A DNA stretch of 64,000 nucleotides from a virus. The notes under the pieces are model-generated. The model did not search any database. It was not told the DNA's origin and was given only the letters and a program-made list of their open reading frames with translations. The stretch is taken from positions 1 to 64,000 of the IMG/VR virus record IMGVR_UViG_3300010316_000006; one strand, written 5' to 3'. The position numbers were made by a program, and so were the translations under genes. Every line of letters starts with the position of its first letter. Within the stretch, counting starts at the first letter, position 1. Positions 23,953 to 31,452 of this stretch are shown here, in pieces.

Positions 23953-24378
23953 ATGGAAGAACAATCAATAATCCAAATGATACAATCCAAGCTTGGTATC
24001 ATTGCCAGCATTGTTGGTTCTGTGGTTGTCATCGTTTCAGCTGTAATTGCATTTCAATCCTCGCCGTTCGCATTGGCACAAAAGGGTTGGGTTGACGCCC
24101 GGTTAGAAGAAAACAATCGCCTTCGTGATAGTACCACATTGCGCGAACGCGGTATAATGTTAGAAGGCAATATTCGTAATTGGACCATTCAGTTTGTTGA
24201 TTTGAACGAAAGTCGTCGAGCCGCCATTGAACAGATAGCAGATTTGAACACTTTAATTCAAAAAAATATTAACCAAAATATGGATAATACACCAGAACAC
24301 CAAATACTCGTAACCTTACTGGCACGTGCTCAATCTGATTATGATAGTATTCAACACCAAATTGAATCCAATCAATAA
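23953..24378 (+). CDS. Membrane-anchored coiled-coil protein
   Basis: 141 aa: one membrane helix at about 15-35, then a charged helical region (residues 45-135) with heptad-like spacing. The layout recalls an inner-membrane spanin or a structural accessory, but no cysteine/lipobox or overlapping partner is present, so the role is open. Under an exact TATAAATA site. Converges with the zinc-knuckle gene. Confidence 0.65.
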   Translation: MEEQSIIQMIQSKLGIIASIVGSVVVIVSAVIAFQSSPFALAQKGWVDARLEENNRLRDSTTLRERGIMLEGNIRNWTIQFVDLNESRRAAIEQIADLNTLIQKNINQNMDNTPEHQILVTLLARAQSDYDSIQHQIESNQ

Positions 24379-24951
24379 TTATTCTGTATGGTCACATAGT
24401 TGAACAGGATTGGGTTTCTTTATAACTGATGGATCACCACCAACAGGATTTATTGAGTGTTTATTAATTTTCGGTAAATCATGTTTGAAATCTGGTATGA
24501 GTTCTTTGTAAATCGCCGGATCATACATGTAATAATTGTTATAAGATCGAAACCCGTTACTACAGAAATGACCGTTCAAAACCTTTCGGTCTTTGAATGA
24601 TCTTTCAAATCTACGCATGAACGGTTCTAATGTTTTGATTTTTTTACGTGGGAGACTAGCCGGTTTATTATCATACCATGATTGAAATAGCATCCGGTTT
24701 ACTGATTCGCATAATCCACATTGCCACACAACTTCTTCATCATTGATGTTCCAGTAATCACCACCAGTACATCCATGAGGCGAAGTGTACCATTGCGTGG
24801 AATAGATGGTGATGTCTTTAAATTTTGACGACTCATCACAAATGCGGCAAGGCCAAGTATGTTCACCACGCACGATGCGAACCCGTTCATCAAAAGCATC
24901 ACTCAATCTATTTAATTCGGTTTCCATTGCCAGAATTTCGACTTCGGTCAT
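24379..24951 (-). CDS. Hypothetical protein with Cys pairs
   Basis: 190 aa. CRIC near residue 35 and CGLC near 78 look like a zinc ribbon; a basic stretch follows (RRFERSFKDRKVL). No known family. Lies upstream of nothing obvious and downstream of tRNA-Ile in the same direction. Confidence 0.64.
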   Translation of the reverse strand: MTEVEILAMETELNRLSDAFDERVRIVRGEHTWPCRICDESSKFKDITIYSTQWYTSPHGCTGGDYWNINDEEVVWQCGLCESVNRMLFQSWYDNKPASLPRKKIKTLEPFMRRFERSFKDRKVLNGHFCSNGFRSYNNYYMYDPAIYKELIPDFKHDLPKINKHSINPVGGDPSVIKKPNPVQLCDHTE

Positions 24952-24979
24952 TGGAACACTCCTGAATATGCTGATGGGA

Positions 24980-25057
24980 TGGTTGTCGCGACGAGAATTG
25001 AACTCGCATCTGACACTTATAAGGTATCTGCTCTAGCCATTGAGCTACACGACGACA
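24980..25057 (-). tRNA. tRNA-Ile(TAT)
   Basis: 78 bases including CCA. Anticodon stem GATAC/GTGTC with loop CTTATAA, T stem GCGAG/CTCGT, loop TTCAATT. The acceptor (TGTCGTC with CGCGACA) has one wobble and one mismatch, and two extra bases occur before the D stem, so it is slightly irregular. Confidence 0.82.
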
Positions 25058-25062
25058 AGTAG

Positions 25063-25150
25063 TGGCGGAAGGTAATGGACTCGAACCATCAACCCGTAAG
25101 GGTGGGCAAGCTTTCCAAGCTCGTTAAGGCACCGTGCCTTCCTACCTTCC
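25063..25150 (-). tRNA. tRNA-Ser(GGA)
   Basis: 88 bases including CCA. Acceptor GGAAGGT/ACCTTCC, discriminator G, loop TTGGAAA, long variable arm. Very similar to the Ser(CGA) tRNA at 35418-35503, suggesting duplication followed by anticodon change. Confidence 0.92.
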
Positions 25151-25182
25151 AGTAGATTTACTTATCATGAAAGTCGTATGCG

Positions 25183-25524
25183 TCAAACATAAAGTTTCAA
25201 TGGTCTGCCTTTATATACAGGTGGTATCCGATTGCCCTTATAATGAACCCATCCCCCTTCGCCCGGATCATCATGATAATCACGATGTTTATCCATGACA
25301 TAATTGTAGAATTCATAAATTGCTTGACCCGAAGATATGAATGGACCCGTAACACCACCCTGATAATCAGAATAAAACCATTGGGTTGGAAGCTGGTCGA
25401 ACCCGGTTGGAATATAACTTATAACTAACCCGGATGGTGCTAATGGCCAACCGGATTTACCAGTTCTCAGTTTTATTCGAACTACTTTATCTTCCAGTGG
25501 GGTAAATTTGATTGTTTTGGACAT
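25183..25524 (-). CDS. Hypothetical protein
   Basis: 113 aa, unrecognised; beta-rich, with a His/Asp-rich segment (KHRDYHDDPGEGGW). Start lies 43 bases inside the upstream gene. Confidence 0.6.
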   Translation of the reverse strand: MSKTIKFTPLEDKVVRIKLRTGKSGWPLAPSGLVISYIPTGFDQLPTQWFYSDYQGGVTGPFISSGQAIYEFYNYVMDKHRDYHDDPGEGGWVHYKGNRIPPVYKGRPLKLYV

Positions 25525-25880
25525 GATGTATCTTCTGTTGCTACACCAATCTCTGGTCTGACATTCATGTCAAGAATATAACCGATGATAGTGTTAACTT
25601 CGTTGATATCGTTTGTGTATATTCTTTTATGCGGCCCGTATTCTCCAAAATTGCGAGAATGATTATTACCAACAATGGTTGGTAGTTGGCCTTCCTTCAA
25701 CGCTGCACGGATACGTGCAGCAATAGCATCACGCCAATCTGACATTTCCTGAGTGATAAACCCATGGGTGTAATCTGGACCCCATCCATAACTAACGACT
25801 ACAGAATAGCGATACTTCTTATAAAAAAGTTTCTTCTGTCGGTTAACTATTACTTCGGGTCCAAAATCGACTTCGGGCAT
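25482..25880 (-). CDS. Hypothetical protein
   Basis: 132 aa, unrecognised. Aromatic N-terminal half, then a helix with ARIRAALKEG. Ends in TAG, two codons before an in-frame TAA. Confidence 0.6.
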   Translation of the reverse strand: MPEVDFGPEVIVNRQKKLFYKKYRYSVVVSYGWGPDYTHGFITQEMSDWRDAIAARIRAALKEGQLPTIVGNNHSRNFGEYGPHKRIYTNDINEVNTIIGYILDMNVRPEIGVATEDTSCPKQSNLPHWKIK

Positions 25881-25888
25881 CGGTGTTC

Positions 25889-26377
25889 CTACTCATTGAT
25901 TTCGTAAATGTGAAAAACATAGACTTCTTCGATGACGGGTTCGTCATAAAGGTATTCACATGTCGGCTCTTCTGTACCGATGTACTCACCCCATTTATGC
26001 CAACGCCATCCACCTTCTGAATATTGTTCAGATTTGCGCATTGGTGTGCACAGGATGCAAAATTTACGTTGGCTCAAACTGGTTAGTTCATGATATTTAT
26101 CAATGATCTGTTCATAATTATCAGCAACGCCATAGGATGGAAAATCAACATCCTCGGGATAATTAATGAGCTTCGTCTTGATGTTGTATGAATAATTCAG
26201 ATCACAGATGTAGACACCCTCGGTTGGGTTTTCGTTCCATAAATGATTTTCAACAAAGGTCTGGATACCAGTAAAGTCAGTATGTTTTTGAATATAATCC
26301 AGCAAGGATTGAACCCCTTCTTTATCCATTGGATCAAGAAAATCATCAACCGTTTTGATTTCAACATTACACAACAT
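25889..26377 (-). CDS. Conserved phage protein of unknown function
   Basis: 162 aa. Contains CILCTPMRKSEQ and GGWRWHKWGEYIG near residues 110-135, a sequence style I associate with a conserved small phage protein, function unknown. Ends in TAG. Confidence 0.68.
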   Translation of the reverse strand: MLCNVEIKTVDDFLDPMDKEGVQSLLDYIQKHTDFTGIQTFVENHLWNENPTEGVYICDLNYSYNIKTKLINYPEDVDFPSYGVADNYEQIIDKYHELTSLSQRKFCILCTPMRKSEQYSEGGWRWHKWGEYIGTEEPTCEYLYDEPVIEEVYVFHIYEINE

Positions 26378-26400
26378 TAGAAATATTCTTTCTTAAATGA

Positions 26401-26485
26401 TGGTAGGGATGGAGAGACTCGAACTCCCACGTCTTGCAACACCAGAACCTAAATCTGGGGCGTCTACCAATTCCGCCACATCCCC
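26401..26485 (-). tRNA. tRNA-Leu(TAG)
   Basis: 85 bases including CCA. Acceptor GGGGATG/CATCCCT, loop ATTTAGG giving TAG, long variable arm. Its D arm TGGCGGAATTGGTAGACGC is identical to that in Y RNA 3. Confidence 0.92.
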
Positions 26486-26509
26486 ATACGATCAATTACG
26501 TACAACTTA

Positions 26510-26538
26510 CTTATAGCAGAGTGTTTGTCCTATAGCAA
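26510..26538 (-). promoter_or_regulatory. Promoter for tRNA-Leu(TAG)
   Basis: TTGCTA (26533-26538), 17-base spacer, TATAAG (26510-26515). Confidence 0.5.
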
Positions 26539-26551
26539 GAACTTTTTATTA

Positions 26552-26580
26552 TTGACTCATATGGAATGACATGATAAATA
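26552..26580 (+). promoter_or_regulatory. Promoter for the HD hydrolase gene
   Basis: TTGACT (26552-26557), 17-base spacer, TAAATA (26575-26580). The -10 also reads GATAAATA, the late-type motif, so it could serve both programmes. Confidence 0.6.
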
Positions 26581-26637
26581 ACACCAATAGAGAAAATCTA
26601 GAAATGATAAGCAATTCGGCTTATAAAGGAAAAGAAA

Positions 26638-27159
26638 ATGAATATAGTAGAAAAGGCACGCGCTACAGCCTTAGAAGCGCACGAAGGACAAGTACGAAAG
26701 TACACGAGCCTTCCATATTTCACACATGTTGAAGAAGTTGCTAAGAGTGTCGAGTTCCATGGTGGAACTGCTGAACAGGTTGCAGCAGCTTATCTTCACG
26801 ATATTGTGGAAGACACCCATTGGTCACATCCACTGGTGTATCAAGAATTCGGTAAAACGGTTTCTGATTATGTGGTCTATCTGACCGATGTCAGTAACGG
26901 GTTGAAGTTGAGCCGGGCCGAACGCAAGAAGCGTGACCGTGAGTTCATCGCGTCGGCACCACCCGAAGTCAAGACGATCAAACTGGCAGATTTGAAATCA
27001 AATCTCAAAGATATTGTTAAGAATGATCGTGATTTCGCACGGGTCTATTTTAAAGAGAAGGTGTTACTGCTTGGTGTTCTCACCGAAGGTAACCGTTTCC
27101 TTTATATGGATGTTCTTGAAATCTTGTCACGGGATTGGTCCCTCGTATTTTCCGATTAA
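26638..27159 (+). CDS. Small alarmone hydrolase-like HD protein (SpoT/MESH1 type)
   Basis: 173 aa, about the size of stand-alone (p)ppGpp hydrolases. The SpoT HD signature runs in order: HEGQVRK (15-21), YFTH with His30, YLHDIVEDT with His54-Asp55 and Glu58-Asp59, and IKLADLKSN with Asp118. No synthetase domain. Such enzymes remove the 3' pyrophosphate of (p)ppGpp; the animal relative MESH1 also acts on NADPH. Plausible role: blunting the host stringent response during infection (inference). Own promoter. Confidence 0.85.
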   Translation: MNIVEKARATALEAHEGQVRKYTSLPYFTHVEEVAKSVEFHGGTAEQVAAAYLHDIVEDTHWSHPLVYQEFGKTVSDYVVYLTDVSNGLKLSRAERKKRDREFIASAPPEVKTIKLADLKSNLKDIVKNDRDFARVYFKEKVLLLGVLTEGNRFLYMDVLEILSRDWSLVFSD

Positions 27160-27202
27160 TGTCATATGGTATTAATGTGTTAAACATTAATCGGAGAATC
27201 CA

Positions 27203-27385
27203 ATGCAGCGAATTCACACCGTCTTGGTATATAAGTTTGTGACCGGTCGCGGAAGCAGTCTTATGCCAGAACTTTGCCAGTCTTATTCTGACATCGAAGT
27301 CGCGGAAGAATATCAAGCCGAACAAACCGATTCGGAATTCAGAGAAACGCGATCTGCGTTAATCATTAGTAATAAATTGGTTTAA
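27203..27385 (+). CDS. Small hypothetical protein (60 aa)
   Basis: GGAG six bases before ATG at 27203; begins MQRIHTVLVYKFVTG. Its stop overlaps the stop of the convergent HExxH gene by 4 bases. Unknown family. Confidence 0.62.
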   Translation: MQRIHTVLVYKFVTGRGSSLMPELCQSYSDIEVAEEYQAEQTDSEFRETRSALIISNKLV

Positions 27386-27747
27386 TCGTTGAATGCAGTT
27401 TGTGCGTAATCTCTCAAAATGATTCCGGCAACTGCATTCGCTTCGTTTTCATCATCTGATCCAGTTTGACCATCCGGTGTGTACGTCGCTGATTGTTTGT
27501 AGTGAACCATCTCATGTGCTATGGTTCTCATCACATCAATCTGGTGACGCCCACCTTTGGCAACGGTGATGCTTCTATCCATTAGATTATGACACCCGAA
27601 CGCGGTGAGTCCTTCGATAACATCAACGATGTCGATCTTCGGTTCTTCATCCAGCTTTAAGTGTTTGGTAGCGAATGCAATAAATGGTTTGAAATCAAAC
27701 TCTGCATTTTCGCTTTCTGTCAAAATGTAATTCAATAGTTTTTTCAT
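27382..27747 (-). CDS. Putative zinc metallopeptidase (HExxH), leader-like N-terminus
   Basis: 121 aa from ATG at 27747. AHEMVHYKQ carries HExxH at 78-82, and ENEANAVAG at 100-108 supplies the downstream Glu typical of small gluzincin-like peptidases. The N-terminus MKKLLNYILTESEN ends in L-T-E-S, fitting the L-x-E cleavage rule. An exact TATAAATA lies 20 bases upstream. Frame is open to 27816 but without a start that has this arrangement. Likely packaged or late-acting protease; substrate unknown. Confidence 0.75.
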   Translation of the reverse strand: MKKLLNYILTESENAEFDFKPFIAFATKHLKLDEEPKIDIVDVIEGLTAFGCHNLMDRSITVAKGGRHQIDVMRTIAHEMVHYKQSATYTPDGQTGSDDENEANAVAGIILRDYAQTAFND

Positions 27748-27767
27748 TGCGCATCCAATCGTAGTAG

Positions 27768-27775
27768 TATTTATA
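27768..27775 (-). promoter_or_regulatory. T4-late-like promoter TATAAATA
   Basis: Exact TATAAATA on the minus strand, 20 bases before the ATG at 27747. Confidence 0.6.
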
Positions 27776-27784
27776 ATTAATGTT

Positions 27785-28003
27785 ATGGCTAAGTCACCAC
27801 ACACCACTTTTCCCAAATCAGCACACGTGTTTGTGAAGTTGAAAGATGGAACAAACTTTCTCGATCAATGGGAAAGCAAGAAAGGAAATTATGTATATTT
27901 CCGAAAGCATGAACGTGTGCGAACAGCTGACATCAAGGCGATGACCTTCAAACGATTACAATCAACCGAGAATAAAAATCATCCACCGGTCGTATCATCG
28001 TGA
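27785..28003 (+). CDS. Small basic hypothetical protein
   Basis: 72 aa, basic, with a compact beta pattern (VFVKLKDGTNFLDQW). Divergent from the HExxH gene and convergent (25-base overlap) with the next. No clear Shine-Dalgarno. Confidence 0.55.
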   Translation: MAKSPHTTFPKSAHVFVKLKDGTNFLDQWESKKGNYVYFRKHERVRTADIKAMTFKRLQSTENKNHPPVVSS

Positions 28004-28413
28004 GTTCCAACTAAAATAAATCTTATAATTTTGCTCTTATTGTTGATCGAGTACGCCATAACATATCTACCTTTGGTTTGAGTAGAAGGGATATGGGCTT
28101 GCCACATACGAAACCCGGCTTGATTATGTCGATTGAATAATGCTTGTCCCTTACGAGAGTTAGAAAATTTAACAATATGAGCATTGAACCGATTTTTATA
28201 TAATTCTTCTTCCTCGGGTGAACGCGTTGGTCCCTTGGTAGCCAGCATTTCAAATACGAGAATATTCTTTTTGAGAATAGGATCACTTTTTGATAGCGTC
28301 TCTTTGGTTTTCTCATACTTGTTGGTCAACTCAACCGCAAATACAGAAGAAACCGGTTGCTGTGGTTGCACCGGTTTCTTTTTATTCTTTTCAAATAAAT
28401 CTACCAATCTCAT
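27979..28413 (-). CDS. Leader-bearing hypothetical protein, paralogue of the next gene
   Basis: 144 aa from ATG at 28413. N-terminus MRLVDLFEKNKKK has L-F-E, followed by a Lys/Pro/Gln-rich linker. The body matches the upstream gene over its whole length (SDPILKKN, TRSPEEEEL, WQAHIPS, RFILVGTHDDT). GATAAATA lies five bases before the ATG and no Shine-Dalgarno is seen. The C-terminal strand pattern vaguely recalls RelE-type folds, but I do not assign it. Confidence 0.68.
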   Translation of the reverse strand: MRLVDLFEKNKKKPVQPQQPVSSVFAVELTNKYEKTKETLSKSDPILKKNILVFEMLATKGPTRSPEEEELYKNRFNAHIVKFSNSRKGQALFNRHNQAGFRMWQAHIPSTQTKGRYVMAYSINNKSKIIRFILVGTHDDTTGG

Positions 28414-28418
28414 ATGGT

Positions 28419-28426
28419 TATTTATC
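28419..28426 (-). promoter_or_regulatory. Late-type element GATAAATA, 5 bases from ATG
   Basis: GATAAATA overlaps the TGA stop of the upstream paralogue and ends five bases before the ATG at 28413. Confidence 0.5.
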
Positions 28427-28769
28427 AACCAGATGTATCGGCGTGTGTCCCGACTAGAAGAAACCTGACTACCTTCGATTTAGCATCGATTGCCATAGCC
28501 ACGATGTGTTGAGTATTGCTACCCGATGATGGGATGTGCGCTTGCCATATACGAAAATTGCCACGCTGATGTTGTTTGAATAACGCTTTACCCTTTCGGG
28601 TATTGGCATGTTTGATCACATGTGGATTGAATCGTTTTAATAGGTCTTCTTCTTCGGGCGTCCTATTGTGACCCTTAATAATTAGCTTTTCGAATATGCT
28701 GACGTTTTTCCTGAAAATAGGGTCAGCCTTGGAGATGGCTTCCCTCGATTTAATATACCTATTGCTCAT
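28425..28769 (-). CDS. Paralogue of the leader-bearing gene, without leader
   Basis: 114 aa. Aligns with the body of 27979-28413 (SKADPIFRKN, RTPEEEDL, WQAHIPSSG, RFLLVGTHADT) but starts after the leader and linker. So one copy gained or lost a roughly 35-residue N-terminal extension. Function unknown. Confidence 0.65.
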   Translation of the reverse strand: MSNRYIKSREAISKADPIFRKNVSIFEKLIIKGHNRTPEEEDLLKRFNPHVIKHANTRKGKALFKQHQRGNFRIWQAHIPSSGSNTQHIVAMAIDAKSKVVRFLLVGTHADTSG

Positions 28770-28801
28770 AGTATGATCAATCGTTGATGATTAAAAACGG
28801 A

Positions 28802-28954
28802 TTAGGCGGTGAGAACGTTCTTCTGGGACTCGTTTTCCATTTCCTCGATCAAGCGAAGGTTCTCGCGGATGAGGTCATCACCGGACATACGGGTGATCTT
28901 CGAATTATTGAGTTGTTCGTTGGCTTCGATCAGGAGTTGTTCAATATCGCTCAT
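28802..28954 (-). CDS. Small helical hypothetical protein
   Basis: 50 aa, helical and acidic. The frame is open to an ATG at 28996, but that ATG lies inside the TATAAT of the promoter, so the start must be the ATG at 28954, which has GAGG four to five bases upstream. Confidence 0.6.
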   Translation of the reverse strand: MSDIEQLLIEANEQLNNSKITRMSGDDLIRENLRLIEEMENESQKNVLTA

Positions 28955-28994
28955 AGCATCCTCGTTTAATTTCTTTAGTACCGACACAAATGAC

Positions 28995-29021
28995 ATTATA
29001 CGTTTACCTTGTTCTTGTCAA
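28995..29021 (-). promoter_or_regulatory. Promoter with TATAAT box
   Basis: TTGACA (29016-29021), 15-base spacer, TATAAT (28995-29000). Confidence 0.55.
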
Positions 29022-29030
29022 GTATTAATT

Positions 29031-29106
29031 TGGTGCCGTCTACTGGAGTCGAACCAGTGACCTTTACAATACCAATGTAACGCTCTGCCAACTGAGCTAA
29101 GACGGC
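29031..29106 (-). tRNA. tRNA-Thr(GGT)
   Basis: 76 bases including CCA. Acceptor GCCGTCT/AGACGGC, anticodon stem TTACA/TGTAA with loop TTGGTAT, T stem CTGG/CCAG. Confidence 0.93.
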
Positions 29107-29120
29107 AATCTTGTTAATAC

Positions 29121-29372
29121 TTATAGCGAATGTCTAATAATGGCTCGCCACCAGTCTCGGTTTTGAATTCGGTCGTGTTCCATCTTCTCGGCAACTGTTC
29201 TTAGAAACACTATTTTATTATTTCTGTCAACATAACAAACATTAATTCGTTGGTTCAAATACTTTTCATATCTTCGTTTGGCACGATTAGGCATGAAAAG
29301 GGATTCCACACTCATATAAAAGAACAACACGGCCATGCTGCCACTTACTATACTGAGTATGAAATCCACCAT
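29121..29372 (-). CDS. Small membrane protein
   Basis: 83 aa: membrane helix at about 4-26 then a basic region (PNRAKRRYEKYL). Its ATG directly follows the TAG of the upstream gene and is in the same frame, so TAG readthrough would fuse the two products. Confidence 0.62.
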   Translation of the reverse strand: MVDFILSIVSGSMAVLFFYMSVESLFMPNRAKRRYEKYLNQRINVCYVDRNNKIVFLRTVAEKMEHDRIQNRDWWRAIIRHSL

Positions 29373-29768
29373 CTATTGACCTGCCTTGGCTAATGCACGT
29401 TGGCCAGCAGCACGGTCTTCTTTCTTCTTTGCTGCTGCTTCGGCTAATACAATTCCTTCCGCCTGTGCATCTTTCATAGTTTTGATGTAATCAAGTTCGT
29501 CGCGGCTCAATTCAGGGGATAAGAACATACCTTGTGCCAAGGCACGTCGAGCGACTTCCACTAAGAAATCTTCACCATTTTCCGTTAGCTTGATCATACT
29601 AGAATCAGGATCAGCCGAACGGTTCACCAGACAAGCATTATATAGGCGCGTTGCCATATCGGTATCACCACAGTCAAACCATTGACCATCCTGATTTGGA
29701 TAGTAAGCATCACACAAGCACGCTAAATCGGTACTGTTGGCTGACAATAATATTTTTGCAAAATACAT
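29373..29768 (-). CDS. Hypothetical protein ending in TAG
   Basis: 131 aa. Cys-containing N-terminal part, then an Ala/Lys-rich helical tail (AEAAAKKKEDRAAGQRALAK). Ends TAG followed at once by the ATG of the next gene in the same frame. Unknown family. Confidence 0.64.
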   Translation of the reverse strand: MYFAKILLSANSTDLACLCDAYYPNQDGQWFDCGDTDMATRLYNACLVNRSADPDSSMIKLTENGEDFLVEVARRALAQGMFLSPELSRDELDYIKTMKDAQAEGIVLAEAAAKKKEDRAAGQRALAKAGQ

Positions 29769-29769
29769 T

Positions 29770-30270
29770 TTATAATTTCTTTTCTATTTCTGCCAATCGT
29801 TTTTGCAAACGCTCACGTTCTTCGTTCAATTTCACCTGTGTCTGATCCTTGGCGCGAATCTTATCAAGCTTTTCCTGTTCAACTCGACGCACCAATTCAG
29901 CAGCGATCTTGTCCTTGTTGTCTTCTTCCCATTTCTCAAACACTTTGAGTTTCTTTTCGTATGCGAGTAGATGGGCTTCACATAAACGATCAGACGGGCG
30001 AACCATGCATCGAACTTCTAGATGTGGGGAAGCATGACAATCATATTCATAATCATCATTATCTGCTTCAAATTTTAATTTATAAACATCAATCGGGTCC
30101 GGTATCACAATATTTTCGTGACGTTTATTAAACTCATGCATCTTATCAAGCAGTTGTTTAACAATCTCTTCAAGAGTGAACTCATCACTGCCATAAGCAC
30201 GACTAAGATGTACTTCAATAACTTCATCAGGAAGCTCTTTGAACTTGGGCTTTTGTTTAATCTTGAACAT
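29770..30270 (-). CDS. Coiled-coil hypothetical protein
   Basis: 166 aa; residues 100-166 are a long charged coiled coil (RVEQEKLDKIRAKDQ, RERLQKRLAEIEKKL). N-terminal part folded and acidic. Separated by one base from the next gene. Unknown function. Confidence 0.65.
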   Translation of the reverse strand: MFKIKQKPKFKELPDEVIEVHLSRAYGSDEFTLEEIVKQLLDKMHEFNKRHENIVIPDPIDVYKLKFEADNDDYEYDCHASPHLEVRCMVRPSDRLCEAHLLAYEKKLKVFEKWEEDNKDKIAAELVRRVEQEKLDKIRAKDQTQVKLNEERERLQKRLAEIEKKL

Positions 30271-30284
30271 GCATCACCTATTAA

Positions 30285-30359
30285 TGGAGCCGATTAACAG
30301 AATCGAACTGTTATCTCCTGAGTACGAAACAGACATCTTAGCCATTGGACGAAATCGGC
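30285..30359 (-). tRNA. tRNA-Thr(CGT)
   Basis: 75 bases including CCA. Acceptor GCCGATT/AATCGGC, discriminator T, anticodon loop TTCGTAC with one T-T mismatch in the stem, T stem AACAG/CTGTT. Anticodon read as CGT. Confidence 0.82.
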
Positions 30360-30368
30360 ATTATTAAC

Positions 30369-30397
30369 ATGTTACAGTACTTATGTATCAATGTCAA
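30369..30397 (-). promoter_or_regulatory. Promoter for tRNA-Thr(CGT)
   Basis: TTGACA (30392-30397), 17-base spacer, TAACAT (30369-30374). Confidence 0.6.
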
Positions 30398-30412
30398 CGT
30401 CTATATATGATA

Positions 30413-30438
30413 TCGGGGAGCCGGTTAAGACTCCCCGA
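30413..30438 (-). terminator. Terminator-like hairpin after the HD gene
   Basis: TCGGGGAG pairs with CTCCCCGA across ten bases, followed leftward by A/T-rich sequence. Confidence 0.55.
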
Positions 30439-30442
30439 ACAA

Positions 30443-31036
30443 TCATTTTTGACAAAGTATTTCGGCAATGCGACCACCATACTTGTTCATGGCCTTCCAC
30501 TTGATTTTGAAGCCCGTGGATGAGATTCCACCAAACATACGCGCATTGCTGTGAAGTTCACATAAACCCGTTATAAGCAACGTTGCTGCCTCTTTACGAG
30601 ATGCGAATTCTTCAATCCCATCTGCACGCATCAAATGAATATCCATATCCATTCGCATCAAATCGGAAATCTGTTGATCACCCATTAGATGCATCCATAG
30701 ATCAGCTGATATATTAGCATGATCTGGGAAATGGTGACGACCTTCCGTATCGATGGTTCTACAGAATGGTTTACCACAATCGTGATAGATTTGATATGTA
30801 CGAATCGTCTTGTGATCTAATAGTTGATCCCATAACTTTTCATTATAAATCCAATTAGGTAATTTCCATTCATATGTTGTAGGTGAATCATAAAGTATAT
30901 GATCCTGAAGATCACGGAAGTAATCATAGATTGAATATCCGTGTTCCAACACATCTTGATCCTTGAACTGTTTGCATTTCATCATCATGCATCCAAGTTC
31001 ATCAATATTTTTGATTTTCGTATAATCCTTGGCCAT
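30443..31036 (-). CDS. HD-domain phosphohydrolase-like protein
   Basis: 197 aa from ATG at 31036 (TGATG overlap with the Pth2-like gene). YHDCGKPFCR near residue 84 is an HD motif and HHFPDHANIS near 100 supplies further His/Asp ligands, in the style of the HD domains linked to tRNA nucleotidyltransferases and nucleotide phosphohydrolases. Substrate unknown; coupling to a Pth2-like gene hints at an RNA role. Confidence 0.65.
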   Translation of the reverse strand: MAKDYTKIKNIDELGCMMMKCKQFKDQDVLEHGYSIYDYFRDLQDHILYDSPTTYEWKLPNWIYNEKLWDQLLDHKTIRTYQIYHDCGKPFCRTIDTEGRHHFPDHANISADLWMHLMGDQQISDLMRMDMDIHLMRADGIEEFASRKEAATLLITGLCELHSNARMFGGISSTGFKIKWKAMNKYGGRIAEILCQK

Positions 31037-31413
31037 CACACGCACCCAAACTTTTTAATGATCGGGTAAATCTCTTCGCGGCGACACGGACCAATACCAA
31101 GCGCCGTGATGATGGGATTACCATCAAAGTGCGGCGGCATGATATGTTTCTGATCCACGATCAAGGCACAAGGAATGCCAGATTCGCGAATTCGATTATA
31201 GGTATTGATGAGTTGGGTTTCGCCCTTGGCTTTCAGAACGACTTTCGATCCACCATGGCCGGTACGGTAATTATGAAACCGTTCAGGTGATTGATCTAAA
31301 GCCTGACAAAGACTGTCAGTGAAAGCATGACCAGCTTGGGACGCAAGCTTGCCCGAAGGCATTTCAAGGTCTTTGCGAATGATAGCGTAAAGATAAAGAT
31401 TATTATCCGACAC
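31036..31413 (-). CDS. Pth2-family peptidyl-tRNA hydrolase-like protein (copy B), amber at codon 3
   Basis: 125 aa from a GTG at 31413: LYAIIRKDLEMPSGKLASQAGHA, given as strand YAIIRKDL then GKLASQAGHAF, with KVVLKAKGE and ALGIGPC downstream; all Pth2 hallmarks incl. the GK lysine. The GTG has no ribosome-binding site. A much better start lies 48 bases upstream in frame: AGGAG, six bases, ATG at 31461, then ACG and TAG (31453-31455), then 13 sense codons to the GTG. So the natural N-terminus is cut off by an amber codon unless it is suppressed; a CTA tRNA lies 600 bases away. Confidence 0.85.
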   Translation of the reverse strand: MSDNNLYLYAIIRKDLEMPSGKLASQAGHAFTDSLCQALDQSPERFHNYRTGHGGSKVVLKAKGETQLINTYNRIRESGIPCALIVDQKHIMPPHFDGNPIITALGIGPCRREEIYPIIKKFGCV

Positions 31414-31452
31414 TTCGTTCGTGTTATTCTTAAGTAGTTCTTGTTTAGTAAT

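Noticed and set aside
28955-28996. Start of the 28.8 kb gene at ATG 28996
   Set aside because: That ATG is part of the TATAAT promoter box; transcription must start downstream.
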